A DNA stretch of 64,000 nucleotides from Toxonevra muliebris (GCA_963691655.1 OY829327.1:84580019-84644018); one strand, 5' to 3'. Counted from the first letter of the stretch, positions 1 through 11,888 are shown. Numbers and translations: made by a program. The notes: generated from the letters alone by a model not told the origin.

Positions 1-511
1 ATGGAAAATGAAAATGATGGGATGCGAAAGATCCTGCTTTAATTACATAAACTCTGCGGAACTTGAGGTTTAAAAGATGATTGAAAACAAGGAGTGATCC
101 CTTATGTAGTTGTATGCGCATACTCCCAATCGTAACCTAAAACACCATTGTCGTATCAAAACGCAAAAAGTGGGGTATCTTTCAACTTTTTATTGAGGTG
201 AATTGTTTATAATTTGTTCAGAGCAAAATATATAGGAAAAGGTTTATTAAATATATTATTAAGTAATGGACGAAGAAGTTCAAAAACGTGAATTTAATTA
301 AAAAGTCTAAATCTTTTTCCATTTGAAGTGTAGTTGATCATTTTATAAAGTTAAAAATAATTTCAACCTAAAAAGAGAGATCAGCTGATGAAATATGGCG
401 CAGAAGATCTCCTGTATTGGAGATGCTTTCATAGCGCGCATATACCGTAGTTGTCGCAGCCGCATGCAGTCGAAACTTATGGAGTTCAAGGTTAAATTTT
501 AAAATTTTGTA
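1..511. other. AT-rich stretch, no gene seen
   Basis: No open frame with coding character, splice-bounded exon or clear repeat was found here. It borders an inverted-repeat element on its right. Confidence 0.4.
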
Positions 512-900
512 AGTGAGAAAGCACTAGTGCTCTTGACACCCGTTGGGTAATACACGCACATTCGCATATCCTGATGACCGAAAATATGGGTATTGCCCGA
601 TCTCACGGGTACCCCGTAATTTCGGAAATTGCTTTGGTTTGTTTCATTCCATTCAATCGTTTATTCGGTACATACATACATATGTACAACAAATAAATGC
701 ATTATAGATTTTGCAATCTCCTAATTTTAAAAGTTTTTTTTCAATCAGTCTCTAGCAAATGGGTATCCGGAAATTCCGAAAATCTGGGGAAAATGGGTAC
801 CCGTCATAACAGTACCCAGGTAATACATGAAAACCACGGCTTCCCTGTTTTCCGGGCACAACCCTGGTACACGGGTATCAAGAGTACTTGCTTTCAAAGC
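512..900. repeat. Imperfect foldback element
   Basis: The left arm around 521-545 (GCACTAGTGCTCTTGACACC) pairs with the reverse complement of 872-895 (CGGGTATCAAGAGTACTTGC). Further in, CTCACGGGTACCCCG near 601-616 pairs with CGGGTACCCATTTTC on the other strand near 785-805, and both arms contain a matching TTTCGGAAAT/ATTTCCG-type block. Arms are diverged. This looks like an old non-autonomous foldback DNA element. The small open frames on both strands here follow from the palindrome and are not genes. Confidence 0.5.
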
Positions 901-1046
901 ACCACAGTGTACTGCGGAAGGAAAAAGCACAGAATTTGAATTTTCTACGATTTATGGGAATTAACATATGCACCAAAAAAGAGAAGTCGGGTTAAAATGA
1001 TTGCGCTTTAATGTAAAACTGTTGCGAGTGCTCTAAAAATATTTTT

Positions 1047-2493
1047 GGCTGTTACGCAAAGTTAAGCATACCACTACACTGTTCAATAAATGCAAACTTT
1101 TGGAAACGAGCAGAGACGGGACAAGTGCACTTAGGGTAATGGGGGCCCGCGGAGTCCGAATCCGTGGCCCGTTTTGCTCTGCTACGTCACAATTTTTTTT
1201 ATTGACATAAAAATTTTTAAAGTTGAAAAAATAAAAATACAGTTTATATTTTTTTCATCAGAACATCCATCCATTTAAAAAAAAAAAATAGTTTTGGATT
1301 TTTTTTATTTGTTAACTTTTTAAATTTTTAAACAATTTTTTTTTCCTCAATACATTTTTTTTTCGTAATTTTTTTCATCCTCGTTATCATTGTTCACTTT
1401 TATCTCGTTGTTAGCTCAAAGCAATGATGGCCAAAAGCGTACATGCAAATTGAACATATGTATGTATGTACGGATGCGATTGGCGTACTTGGAAAATTTG
1501 TTCAGCACGTAGTTAAAGAAAGAAAGCAACAACAAAAGCATAAGTTGTACCGTTTTCATAATGTTTAAAAGCCACTACGTTTGCAAAACTACGTCTCTAC
1601 AACCATGCCCTCGTCTTCGCTGCAAAATGCCGTTGCAACGTTCAAAGGCATAACAGTATAAAAGTTTTATTTTAATGTGTTCTGTTAATTCTCTTAATGT
1701 GTTCAATTAAATCTTAAAAATTTCTTTGTGTATATCTACAAATAAATTTAGGTTTTGTTGTTAAATTTCGAAGAAAGCTTGGAGTAGGCTGTCACCTGTT
1801 TTATTATTTTTAAAAACTATTTGTTTCTGATTAGTGTTATGAAAATCGTGATGTGTGTAAAAATGTAATCCAGCGTGTTTTGTACTACGTACTGAACATC
1901 TATTTCAAGTACGCCAATTGCATTCGTACATACATACGTATAAAGAGTTTAACCCTCTAAGAGGTAAGGCCGGCCTGAACCAGCCATCACTCTATTTTAA
2001 TTAATTTTCTCACCTAACTGCTAAACTCAAAAACTAATAAAAAAAATGGACTTAATATTCATATTTCTTTCATCAATATTAACTGGAAACAAAAATTCTA
2101 GTGTTTGTTTTTTTATTATTTCAATCTTGCGAATTAGAGGGTTAAAGCTCATTTTACACTTAAGTACGCGTTTGGCCATCATCTCGTTTAAGCTAACAAC
2201 GAGATAAAAGTGAACAATGATGAAAAAAATTACGAAAAAATAAATTAATCAACAAGAAAAAAACATTTTTTTAAAAAATTTAAAAAATTAAAAAATAAAA
2301 ACAAGCAATTTTTTTTTTAAATGGATGTTTGATTAAAAAAAGATATGAACTGTATTTTTTATGAAAATTGTGATGTAGCAGAGCAAAACGGACCACGGGT
2401 TCGGACTCAGCGACCCCCATTACTCTAAGTGCACTTGTCTCGTCTCTGCTCATTTTTGGCTGTTGAACAGTGTAAGAGTATGGTTAAACAGCC
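1047..2493. mobile_element. Long foldback (inverted-repeat) element with insertion in right arm
   Basis: The outer tips GGCTGTT (1047) and AACAGCC (to 2493) are followed inward by matching blocks: ACACTGTTCAA, GAGCAGAGACGGGACAAGTG, GTGCACTTAGGGTAATGGG, TTTTGCTCTGCTAC, then ATCTCGTTGTTAGC and GGCGTACTTG. Arms run about 1047-1515 and 1880-2493, with a loop of about 365 bp. No transposase frame is present. The right arm is interrupted by a separate TTAA-flanked element at 1953-2141; removing it restores the pairing. Consistent with a non-autonomous foldback/MITE-like transposon. Confidence 0.75.
1953..2141. mobile_element. piggyBac-like MITE (TTAA target)
   Basis: The element is flanked on both sides by TTAA (1949-1952 and 2142-2145) and has inverted ends CCCTCTAA / TTAGAGGG. 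TTAA target duplication plus CCCT-type tips is the hallmark of the piggyBac superfamily. It is 189 bp and non-coding. It sits inside the right arm of the surrounding foldback, so it arrived later. Related TTAA elements lie at 14645-14951 and 45042-45424. Confidence 0.75.
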
Positions 2494-5271
2494 CGTTGAG
2501 GATCTGTATCGAGTTTTTCACTTCCATTCATATTTTATTTGTGCATATATGAAAATGCTTCACAATATTATGCCGAATCCTAAGTGAAAAGCTTTTTTTG
2601 GCCATTTGTTCAGTGAAAGTCAAAAATTTATGAAAAACATGAAAATTAATTGTTTTTGTTGAATTTAAGAATTTAAGTCAATAATAAAAAAAAAATAATA
2701 ATAATAAATTAAATACTTCCCTTCATACTAGGATAAAAAGTTAGTTGTGAGTAGCTGGGAATTTGAATTTTGTTACGTCCCCCTTGTCATCGTACCTGAT
2801 GTGGCCTTCCAGCTAGCTCAGAGTTTTCGGGTGGGGGTTTCTTAACCCGCCACACCAGGTCGAGGGGATAACAATAAGTGTGTCTGCGGCACAGGTCACA
2901 CTCATACAACTCAATAAATTGTTTTCCTCTCTATCCTGCAGTTCCGCTCCTACTTCCTTATTCGCCCTCCCAACCTTCGCTACATTATCATTACCTCGTT
3001 ATCCTTTTTGTAGCGCCCTTAATTGTTTCTATTATCCTTTGCCCCCCTTCACCTTTCACTCATCTCATTTCTCTTCCAACCATCCACCACCGTTATCCAT
3101 AAAAAAAATTACCAACATTTGATTACCTTGTTTTATACAGATATATTTGAATTTGGCATATATGAAAATACATAAAAAAAAATCTTACAATTTTCAGACC
3201 TTGGCACCAGATACCCTAAATAGCCGTTTGGTTTATCGGCCTCAAAAAAATTTAATCGACACTTCACCCTACCTAACAGAGCTCTATTAAATATGGTCTC
3301 AGTATTTTACGCAATAGGCGTTATCCGGATAATCTTGTACTAAGTACGGGTATTTGGTTTGCCTGGCTTACGAAAATTCTCCAATTGGTTGTTTCAAAAA
3401 AAAGGAATGCAAAAAAAAAAAAATGCTAAAATTTTGTAGGATCACAAAATCTCTCACAAAAAAAAAATTTAAATAAAAATAACAAAAAAAAACTAAATAT
3501 ATATATATATAAATAAATGAATAACGATCTTAATATTAAATATGGGTATACGTCTCTTGGTTCGAATATTCTACATGCAACACAAAAGACTTAGCAGAAA
3601 CGTGACGTCACTACGTGCACTTTAAAATTATTTCATTACATACAATTTCGCTGATCTGTTTATGTGTGTATATGTGCTTCTTTATATAAATATTCACCAT
3701 CCCCTTGGAATATGGGTTGCTGTGTTATCGTGCTGGAGGCCGGAACTCTGGATCCTCAATACCTTTATTGTAGCTCGAGTTCCTAATGCTTTCAAGAGTA
3801 CACCGACTATTCTGTTATTATGTGGAGTCACTTCAGCTACCCGTACTTATTTTGTGTCTCTACCAAATACACAAAAAAAACTTCTAATAAGTTCTCTTAA
3901 CTACTTTACATACACTATCACTCACATTACTTGGTGCATAGATCCCTCGATAAATTTTCCTGGAGATGCCCACACGTTGACGATACAGCTGACTTAAAAT
4001 TAATTTCTCACTTTTTTTTACATAACACTGATAACTTAACTCCTGGCACTATGGCCTTCCCGCATTTAATTCTCAGACAGTAATAATCCGTTTCTCTAAT
4101 TCTACCCTAATATATAACCTAATATTTCTATATACTTAAATTTAAACAAAACAGTTTTCTTTTAATTCCTATATATATAAAACATAATCGTACCTTTTCC
4201 TTAGCAACCCCAACGGAATCACTAGGATATTTTCTTCCCTATTTCCTTTTCATTCTATACGATCCACAAAAAGCTCATCTTACATCCACACATGATCCAG
4301 CCCTACCTTATCCAATCATCCCTGGTCTATTCCTACCACAGGCTCCACACATTTGACGTTTCGTGTTTTTGTTGTTGTTGTGGCTTTCCAACCACAACAG
4401 CGGCATCAAAAATTAACTAAAAAAAAAATAGATAAAAATAAAATGCAGTCTATTTAGGCGACCTGTGCCGCTTAAGGGCCCAACGTAGGCTTTCGCCCAC
4501 GCCCTGTCCATAACAATTTTTAATTGTTTAAAAGCGAACTGCCTCTTTTCTCTCCTTTTATCACTCGTTGCAAGTTTTTGTGAGTAAACAAACGCCTTTC
4601 GGACAAAATTAGTGATAATTTGTGGAAATTTGTACAAATTTTTTGTACGCGTCCTAATATCAGCATGAAGTAAACGATAATCTTCCGAGAATGACACTCG
4701 GTTTCGTTTACAATCAGCTGTTTAGATGATAAGTCAATGTGTATAGTACAGAATATAGTTTTTGAGGAGATGTTTCATTAATCACAGTTCATTATTATCT
4801 ATAAACATGAAACGTGAACCGCCAACAGTGAAATGCTGATAATGATTTTGCTAAGATTTGTTCTTAATGCATTCATAGATTTTTTTTACATACATAGAAA
4901 TGTATGCAAATATATATACGTAGCCGCGACATCTTAAGTACAACGACGACGAGTTCGCCAAAACAATTAAGAGTGATTACGTACATTTGTATATATTCAC
5001 CATAAAAAGTTCAACACCACAATAAAACAATATATACATGTATGGTCTGCCTGAGGAAGGTTAATTTGTTTGACATCTTCATCATTTAATACAAAGATTT
5101 TAACGCTCGTTTTTTCATATACTCTTAGTATGTATTCTTGGAGAAATAGCATTTCAATAATGATTTATTTATTGACATCACTGTATGCAAAATTTACATA
5201 CGTAGATCCATCCATACGTACACACACACATACATACATAGATGTGCTACTCAGGGCGGATACCGATAGGA
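2494..5271. other. AT-rich intergenic stretch with pyrimidine-rich patches
   Basis: No convincing exon was found. Strongly C/T-rich strips occur at about 2925-3090 and 4200-4340, and a short TA repeat near 3496. The C/T-rich segments could be decayed LTR or LINE tails, but no diagnostic ends or coding motifs support that. Confidence 0.3.
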
Positions 5272-5718
5272 GCTATTAGCTGTGTTTTATTCGCCAGCTA
5301 GTTTAGCATGTGCGAATAAAACAACCAAGTTGTTAAGTCTATTCTTCGTTATATTGTTATTCACAATGAAACTGCTCAGCAGCTAGAGGTGAAACATTTT
5401 AATGGATCCCAGTCATTGCGGTTAATCGTGGGCATTGTTTTTCGTTTTTACCCTTTATAAGAACAGTTACCGATGGTTTTAACTTATTTTCACCGGCAGC
5501 CATTTCGAATCTTTTCCTTTTTTTATTTTTTTTTGCGAACTGTCTTCTTTCATTATTGGCAGTTCACAATGGAATTTGATGTAGCTTAACTATTAGCAAG
5601 TATAACAGCTATAATTATACGTGTTATCTCTGCCTCTTTGTTGTTGCTTTCTCATACAATTATCGCTGCTAGTTATACATAACTAGAAGCAAGTGGCGAA
5701 TAAAACGCAGCTATTATA
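5272..5718. mobile_element. Inverted-repeat element (MITE-like), ~450 bp
   Basis: The left end GCTATTAGCTGTGTTTTATT (from 5272) continues as CGCCA and matches the reverse complement of 5694-5718 (TGGCGAATAAAACGCAGC then TATTAT) at nearly every position over about 25 bases. The interior is non-coding. Target duplication was not resolved. Likely a small non-autonomous DNA transposon. Confidence 0.55.
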
Positions 5719-6147
5719 TCTATACGTTATCATATTAAAAATGCTGAATTGTTTAGACTTTTCAATTCAAATTTTAAAAAAATATCTTGGCACTTCAAGC
5801 GATCCAAATTTTTACACCAATTCGGCTTTAGTTACAGTTTTTTGATGCAGTTTGGTATGTATGGTATTTGTGTATTTCTAGATAATTTAAGAGGGAAAAG
5901 ACGAATACAAAAGCAATGGTTAATGGTCCCTCTACACAAACTTGAACGCCACTGAAATACTGCCTCGAGCCTTTTTATGTATATGCATACACAAGTGTGT
6001 TTGAGAATCGTAAATTTGTAGAAATTATTGATTTGATTAAATAAGGTGCGAAAGTGTTTGGCAATAGCATTTACATGCGTATGTATGTATTAATGATGTA
6101 ACGGATGCCAGGTTGGCGGTCGCAAATGCGGATGCTGAGTTTCATAT
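5719..6147. other. Short unassigned stretch
   Basis: AT-rich DNA with a few microsatellite steps; nothing coding or repeat-bounded was recognised. Confidence 0.3.
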
Positions 6148-6859
6148 TAGGTCCGTTCCCGTACTTTACCGCGGGTGCACGAATTTACCCAAAACAGCCA
6201 AAAAGCGTACCCGTACAAAAAAATTTTGCAAATGAGAGCGGAGATGACAGAGTAATTGTCTTCTTCTTCTTGCACGAAACAGCCCGCACTTTTTCTTCGG
6301 GTAAAACCGTCAAACAATCGTATGTTTGTGTTTATCAGCTGTTTTGCTTTTGTGAAAATATATTGAAAATTTGAAATTTATGAGTAATTAAAGAATTTTT
6401 GAAAAATAAATGTTATTTAAAGTGGAAAATGTTTAAAAGACATTTGAAAATGTTTTAATTGTACATTTGTTAATTTTTAACTACGTTCTTCACAAATTAA
6501 TGACGCAAGTGTCTGTTCAACTTTTGATGATGTAGGAGCTTCTGCTATTTCTGAATAATACAAGTGGCGATGAAAAATCTTCAGAAGTAGTCAAGAAAAT
6601 AATTTATTTTTAATTTTTTCATTATTTCTTAATTATTTATTGATTTTCTTGTAAGATTTAACAATTTTTATTTTATTAAATATCGCAGACATTTTGTTTT
6701 TTAAATTTAACTGCCGCTACAATTTGACGTTTTGTTTCGTGAAAGAAATGTGTTTTTTTTGCATTCCCGTGCTTTTGTGCATTTTTGTCTATAGCAGAGA
6801 GTATTTTTTGTTTACTCTCAGTTTACCAAACTTTACCCAAAAAGTACGAGACGGACCTA
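6148..6859 (+). mobile_element. MITE-like element, first of an inverted pair
   Basis: The left tip TAGGTCCGTTCCCGTA (6148-6163) and right tip TACGAGACGGACCTA (6845-6859) are inverted repeats. Within 6150-6860 the sequence is the diverged reverse complement of 7017-7705: the CTTCTTCTTCTTGCACGAA and CAGCTGTTTTGC blocks and the TTTACCAAACTTTACCC block occur in both. About 712 bp and non-coding. Confidence 0.65.
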
Positions 6860-7016
6860 TTATTTCATATTATAATTAGTTGTTTTCAAATTCTTTAAGA
6901 AAAAATATGGATCAACTTAGAAATATAAGTAGTGGTAAATTATATTTTTCGGTTTTGCTGGCAAAAGCCAAACGAAGTTGGATAAGAAGCTGAGCAAACA
7001 TGTTCACAAATATAAT

Positions 7017-7705
7017 AGGTCCGTTCCCGTACTTTTTGGGTAAAGTCTGGTAAACTGAGAGTAAACGAAAAATGCTCTCTCTGATACACAAAAATGAACA
7101 AAAGAACGGGAACGCACAAAACCACTTTTCTTGCACGAAACAAAACGTCAAATCATAACGACAGTTAAATTAAAAAAAACAAAGTTTCTGTGATATTTAA
7201 TAAAATAAAAATTGTTAAATCTTACAAGAAAATAAATAAATAATTAAATAATTGAACATAAATTGTTCTCCTGACTACTTTTGTAGAATCTTTTGGTCCA
7301 CAATCACCATTTGCATTAGTTAGAAATAGCAGAAGCTCCTACAGCAACAGAAGTTTAACCGACACTTGCGTCATTAACCTGTGGAGAATGTAGTTAAAAA
7401 TTAACTAATATACTATCAATTAATTTTCAAATGTCTTTTAAACATTTTCCATTTTAGATAACACTTATTTTTCTACAAATTCTTTATTTGTTTATTAATT
7501 TAAAATTTTCAATATATTTTCACAAAAGCAAAACAGCTGATAAATTTTTAGCCGAAGAAAAAGTGCGGGCTATTTAGTGCAAGAAGAAGAAGACAATTAC
7601 TCTCTCATCTCTGCTCTTATTTGCAAGTTTTTTGAGTACTGGAACGTTTTCTGGGCTGTTTTGGGCGAACGCGTTCACTCGCGTTGTAATACGGGAACGG
7701 ACCTA
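7017..7705 (-). mobile_element. MITE-like element, second of an inverted pair
   Basis: The tips TAGGTCCGTTCCCGTA (7017-7032) and TACGGGAACGGACCTA (7690-7705) are perfect inverted repeats of 16 bases. The body is the reverse complement of the copy at 6148-6859, and the two are separated by about 157 bp, so the whole region 6148-7705 can fold as one large hairpin. The open frames here are incidental. Confidence 0.7.
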
Positions 7706-7817
7706 AGATGTGAGCGCAGTTGGCCTAATTTAAGGTACGCACATACAGTCGTGATTTCTTCGGTACGAATCCGCAACGTAAAAAATTACAACAATGCAAC
7801 TTATTGTTTTATATGTG

Positions 7818-7979
7818 GCTGTTCACACTGGCGCAAGCATGAACGCTTGTCTAAATGAGAGAGGTAGAAAAAATAAGTAGTAAGAAAAAGACAGGCGAGC
7901 TTGTATCTTTTTCTTACTACCTATTTTTCTACCTCTCTCTTTCAGATAGGCGTTCATGTTTGCGCCCGTGTGAACAGTC
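7818..7979. mobile_element. 162-bp hairpin MITE
   Basis: The left arm begins GCTGTTCACACTGGCGCAA and contains GAGAGAGGTAGAAAAA and AGTAGTAAGAAAAAGA. The right arm is its reverse complement, ending GCGCCCGTGTGAACAGTC. Arms of about 75 bases are separated by about 10. A near-perfect snap-back structure typical of very short MITEs. A related AGTAGTAAGAAAAAGA segment occurs alone near 54744. Confidence 0.7.
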
Positions 7980-8317
7980 ATTATGAGTTTCGTTTTTTTT
8001 CGAATATTCACAGTTCCCCTCTTTTGTCGTCTTAAAAACGCAAACTGCTGTTTCTGCGTTTTCATACCAACAAGTAACAAAATAAAGAATAAGTGAGATG
8101 AGAGAAAGTGGACAATTTCATCCGTTACATCACTATGTGTATTTTTAAAACATATTTGCAGAAAAATTTTCTTGGAATCATTCTACAGCATCAATCACGC
8201 ACAGTTTTAATATATATACGTATAAAATACTATTTAGGATAGAACATTTGCGGAAAATTAATCCCATTCAATCACTCTCCTTCATTCATTAATCTACGGC
8301 GAAATATTAATCTTTAA
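7980..8317. other. Unassigned stretch
   Basis: No exon or element recognised. It lies downstream of the orphan minus-strand exon at 8593-8795. Confidence 0.25.
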
Positions 8318-8592
8318 TCAAGATTCAGAATACAATAAAGTGATGAATCGGAATAAACTTTTGGGGCACTGACCAACCAAACTCTGCAGTCGAAGGCGCA
8401 GCCATATTCATTGTTATATGAAAATACAGGGTGTTCTATTATTAATCGGCTGTGCTTGAAGATAAGCACATCCCAAGCATCTCAGCTTATACATATGTAT
8501 GTACATAAATATTTGTAATCTAAATTGGCATGGGAATTTCTTATGTTTTTTTAAACTAGTATATAGTAGCACAAGAGCTAAAAACTACTCAC

Positions 8593-8795
8593 AGCTGCTG
8601 CTAAAATTTCAGCGGTTTGTCGTTGCAGCGTCAGTTTGCCGCGTACAATCCAACCGGAAGTTGGCGGTGCCGGATGTTCATCATCTTGTGGCGCCTTTGC
8701 ACCCACCGCCACTGAGCCAACATATTCAAAAAGCTGTTGTTTGTTGACACCAATGAAGTGCAATGCATTGCCGGCATCGTAAAGCAGAAATAAAT
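8593..8795 (-). CDS. Orphan internal exon, family not recognised
   Basis: Read on the minus strand, a stretch of 67 complete codons is bounded by an acceptor (polypyrimidine run then CTCGTAG) and a strong donor (GCAGCT then GTGAGT). It starts with two bases completing a codon and ends in phase 0. The predicted peptide has ordinary protein composition: a hydrophobic start (LFLLYDAGNALHFIG), an acidic, Pro-rich middle (PQDDEHPAPPTSG) and an amphipathic end (GKLTLQRQTAEILAAA). I do not recognise the family. Partner exons were not found with confidence. A possible terminal exon at 8318-8383 is in the right phase (22 codons to a stop) but is weak. It could be a real small or large gene with exons in the AT-rich flank, or a relic exon. 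Confidence 0.4.
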
Positions 8796-10146
8796 CTACG
8801 AGTGTAAAAAAAAAAGATGAAGCATTTTTGATTTGCTGTTTGCGTTTATTTTCATTTAATTTTTAATTTCACTCATTAAAAAGATTTAATCACTTGAAAT
8901 AAAAAATTATGTTTGTGTGCCATTAAACTTTTTAACAAAAAAGTACCAAAAAAGTTGGTACTTTTTAAAAGTACCAAAAGAAATCTCATTATCTCACATC
9001 GAACGGGAGCGAGAAGGAGAACGAGAACGACTTATTGCGAATTTTTTTTTATTCATACATATTTGTTTTTTATTTAATTGAATTGAAATAGTTTTGAATT
9101 AAAATAAAAATTACGTCATTTTTTTGATTAGATCTACATATTTTATTTTTTTTTTTTTTTTGTGAAAACTTGGTTTTCTCTGGCGAATTTACTTTTCTTT
9201 TTATATACACTTATATTTTTGAACTATATTCCAATTATTACGTACAAATAATAAAACACTTGAAGCTCTTCATTTTCACCGATTCCTTAGCAATTCACTT
9301 TTGAATATGAAGTATAAAAACTTTTATTTCTTCAAGCAGATATTAGCGTAAACGACTTTTACTTGATAAATTTACTTTTGAATTCGATGTTACAGAATTC
9401 ACAAAATGCCCGTTAAAATTCATGAAATTCTTCTTCTTTTTTGATGATTTTTTTGCTGATAAGAGTTTTTTAGTTGTGCTGCTCAAATATGGGTCGTGTA
9501 ATGATCCTCAGATCCAAAATACGTGTCTATAAATCAAGTATTCAAAAATTTAAATAGTTTTGCGCTCGATTTTATCTCCTCTTTTTATCAGTTTCTCTTT
9601 GAACTTAAAAAATTCGTCCGTCCTTTTTCAATATCTGCAGATTTCCGTTATTGTGTCTTTGAGATCCGTGCTCGCCGCGTTCAAAACTCGTACTGAAATT
9701 ACATTGATCAAATTAAGTACTGAGTGAGAATGAGCTGGAACTCAGAGTCTCACAATTTGTTTGCTTGCTTGCTGCCAGCAATTGATTAATGCTCTGTGTT
9801 TTCTGGAGATAAAAATATCAAGCCATGACTGTATTGTGGAGGTAACTAGCAGAAGGAGAAATTTATTTATTTATTTTTGTTTTCGAAAATGAGTAGTTTT
9901 GAAAAATTAAATGTTTCGCTCTCTTTTGATTTGTTCTGTTTAGAATTCCTTGAGATGAGTGGAAAAATATTTGCTTTTATTTTAAAGAGAACTCTCAAAA
10001 GTGGTATGCAGTTGGGGCTTGTTCTTTTGTGAGGTTGGTAGGGCTACGTAGTAGAATTTGATTTTGAAAACGAGAGGTCTGCAAAAAAAAATTGCAGTAT
10101 CTCAATGAAATCACTGAAATTGATAAATAAAATAAATCGCTTTTAA
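8796..10146. other. AT-rich stretch with a possible core promoter
   Basis: Mostly AT-rich DNA. A small palindrome of AAAGTACCAA repeats lies at 8936-8980 and a purine-rich GAGAACGAGAACGA strip at 9005-9032. No exon was identified. Confidence 0.3.
9663..9697 (-). promoter_or_regulatory. Candidate Inr + DPE core promoter (minus strand)
   Basis: On the minus strand an initiator-like TTCAGTA places +1 at 9694. GGATC lies exactly at +28 to +32, matching the RGWYV downstream promoter element of flies. No TATA box is obvious. It points toward the orphan exon at 8593-8795. Chance matches are possible, so this is a suggestion only. Confidence 0.25.
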
Positions 10147-11707
10147 CCCTAGGATGGGCACCTCTCTGTGGGAGGCGGTAACATAACCTGATGGGCCTAA
10201 TTAGGTCCACGTGAATAAAATGATAGTTATAGCCTATTACAGCATGTTATTGCACTGGCAGGTGTGCTCTTAGTATCGTACATGGTATTCTACAATTGAT
10301 ATGTGTTTCTAGCATGTATATGTATATGTACAGTTAAGGCTTTGAAAAGATCTATATATCGTAAGTGACTTTCCCAATGACTTTTCGTTGATATTTTTTC
10401 TTATTACTTCCTTTTTCGAATCGAACGAGAATTATGTTCCCTTTGTAATAGTATGCAACACTTATTTCAATTATTTCAAATTAATCGGTAATGAGTGAAA
10501 ACACAAAGAGTGAAAGTATTTTCATTCAAATCCTTAGCAAATAAAATTAGTAAACCGCAAGTTTTATAACATTTATAACTTTCGTGTTGGTAAATATTTT
10601 TATATTATTTATATAGGGGTTTGTTCGCTAAATATTCTGGCATAGTTTGGTAAAAATAAGCACCATTTTAGAAAGCATACTAAGAAAAAAATTAGCTTTT
10701 AAAATCGATCTGAATTACCAACAGGCGTTATTCCACTTGCATATAAGTCGGATTGACGATCCGAATTACAAGCAAATAAGGTGTTTGCATAATTACAAAA
10801 TTTAGAAAAATTGTAGAGTACTAATTAATGAAAGTTTTTTGGAAGTAATTTGGATCGACCCTGTTTTTAGAGAGTTTTTGTGGAATTTGAGTTCAAAGTT
10901 TAGATAAACTTGAAAAATATTTTGAATTTTAGTTAAAAATTTTGCATTTTAAAATCAAAAAGTTTTTTTTTTATTGAAATATCAATTAAAATTAATAGCG
11001 TTTCTTGGTGTTATACCAATTTTGAAGTAAATTTTAGTTTAATTCAATATGAAATATATTTTTAAAAACCATTAAATTCTTATCAGTAAAGACGGTGGCG
11101 GGGGGGAAGCTGAGGAGGAAAGTTAGGGGAGTCAAAGTTGATCGCCTTTTATCAAGCCCATATTTGAGAATTGGTTTGATGTGGAACAAGTAAGGCTCCA
11201 TATTAAATTTTATTACTTTAGCTTGAGATGATATTCGAAGATATTGGATTTTTGCGAAAATGTCACGCTAACTTTGAAAGACGGTCACATTTTATAGCCC
11301 ACAACTTGACATACTTACATACAAATGCACCTCTATACCAAATTTGACTAAGATTAGACAAACGGTTTATAATTACATAAGGAAAACACATAGATTTGGC
11401 AATAATTTGCATATTTGAGTATGTATGTATTTACGCATACATACATACATTTAAACCCCAAAATCACATGTTGCGTCTAAATAAACCTCAAATTCAAAAT
11501 AATTTGTTATAAATTTTACCAACATACAAAAATAAACAATAAAAAAAAATTTTTTTCTACCAACTTATTACGATCGAAACAAATGTTATTTCTTTGTGCT
11601 CAGAAAACATTGGCGCAAAAAATCATAGAGTTCCATCAAGAAACAAAAAATATATACATGTTTAAACTCAAAATGGGCATAATTAGGCCCAGGTGCCCAT
11701 CCTAGGG
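10147..11707. mobile_element. piggyBac-like element, 1.56 kb, perfect TIRs
   Basis: Flanked by TTAA on both sides (10143-10146 and 11708-11711). The first and last 17 bases are perfect inverted repeats (CCCTAGGATGGGCACCT). Subterminal GGGCCTAATTAGG (about 10194) and GGGCATAATTAGGCCC (about 11674) add to the symmetry. TTAA target plus CCCTAG tips identify the piggyBac superfamily. No transposase frame of useful length survives, so it is an internally deleted or non-autonomous copy. The perfect tips suggest fairly recent movement. Confidence 0.85.
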
Positions 11708-11888
11708 TTAAACATCTAGAAAAAGATTACATTTTTTGAAAGCATGTGGTGTTATGTAAGATTATAGGAGTATGATAACTTTAAAATAAAGGCTTGATTA
11801 TGCAAACCTAAGAAATAACTCAACAATGCGTTCCGATTTCGATAATCACTTAAATTACGCACTGCTTGTATCACAGAATCGAGATGTG

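Noticed and set aside
2771..2880. Possible LTR start (TGTTACGTCCCCC)
   Set aside because: No second copy, no matching CA end, no primer-binding site and no coding region next to it.
2878..3122. Overlapping open frames in C/T-rich DNA
   Set aside because: Pro/Ser/Leu-rich composition simply reflects the pyrimidine bias.
4413..4697. 94-residue minus-strand open frame
   Set aside because: Starts near a microsatellite-poor AT-rich area, ends in a poly-Phe stretch, has no known motif and no splice context.
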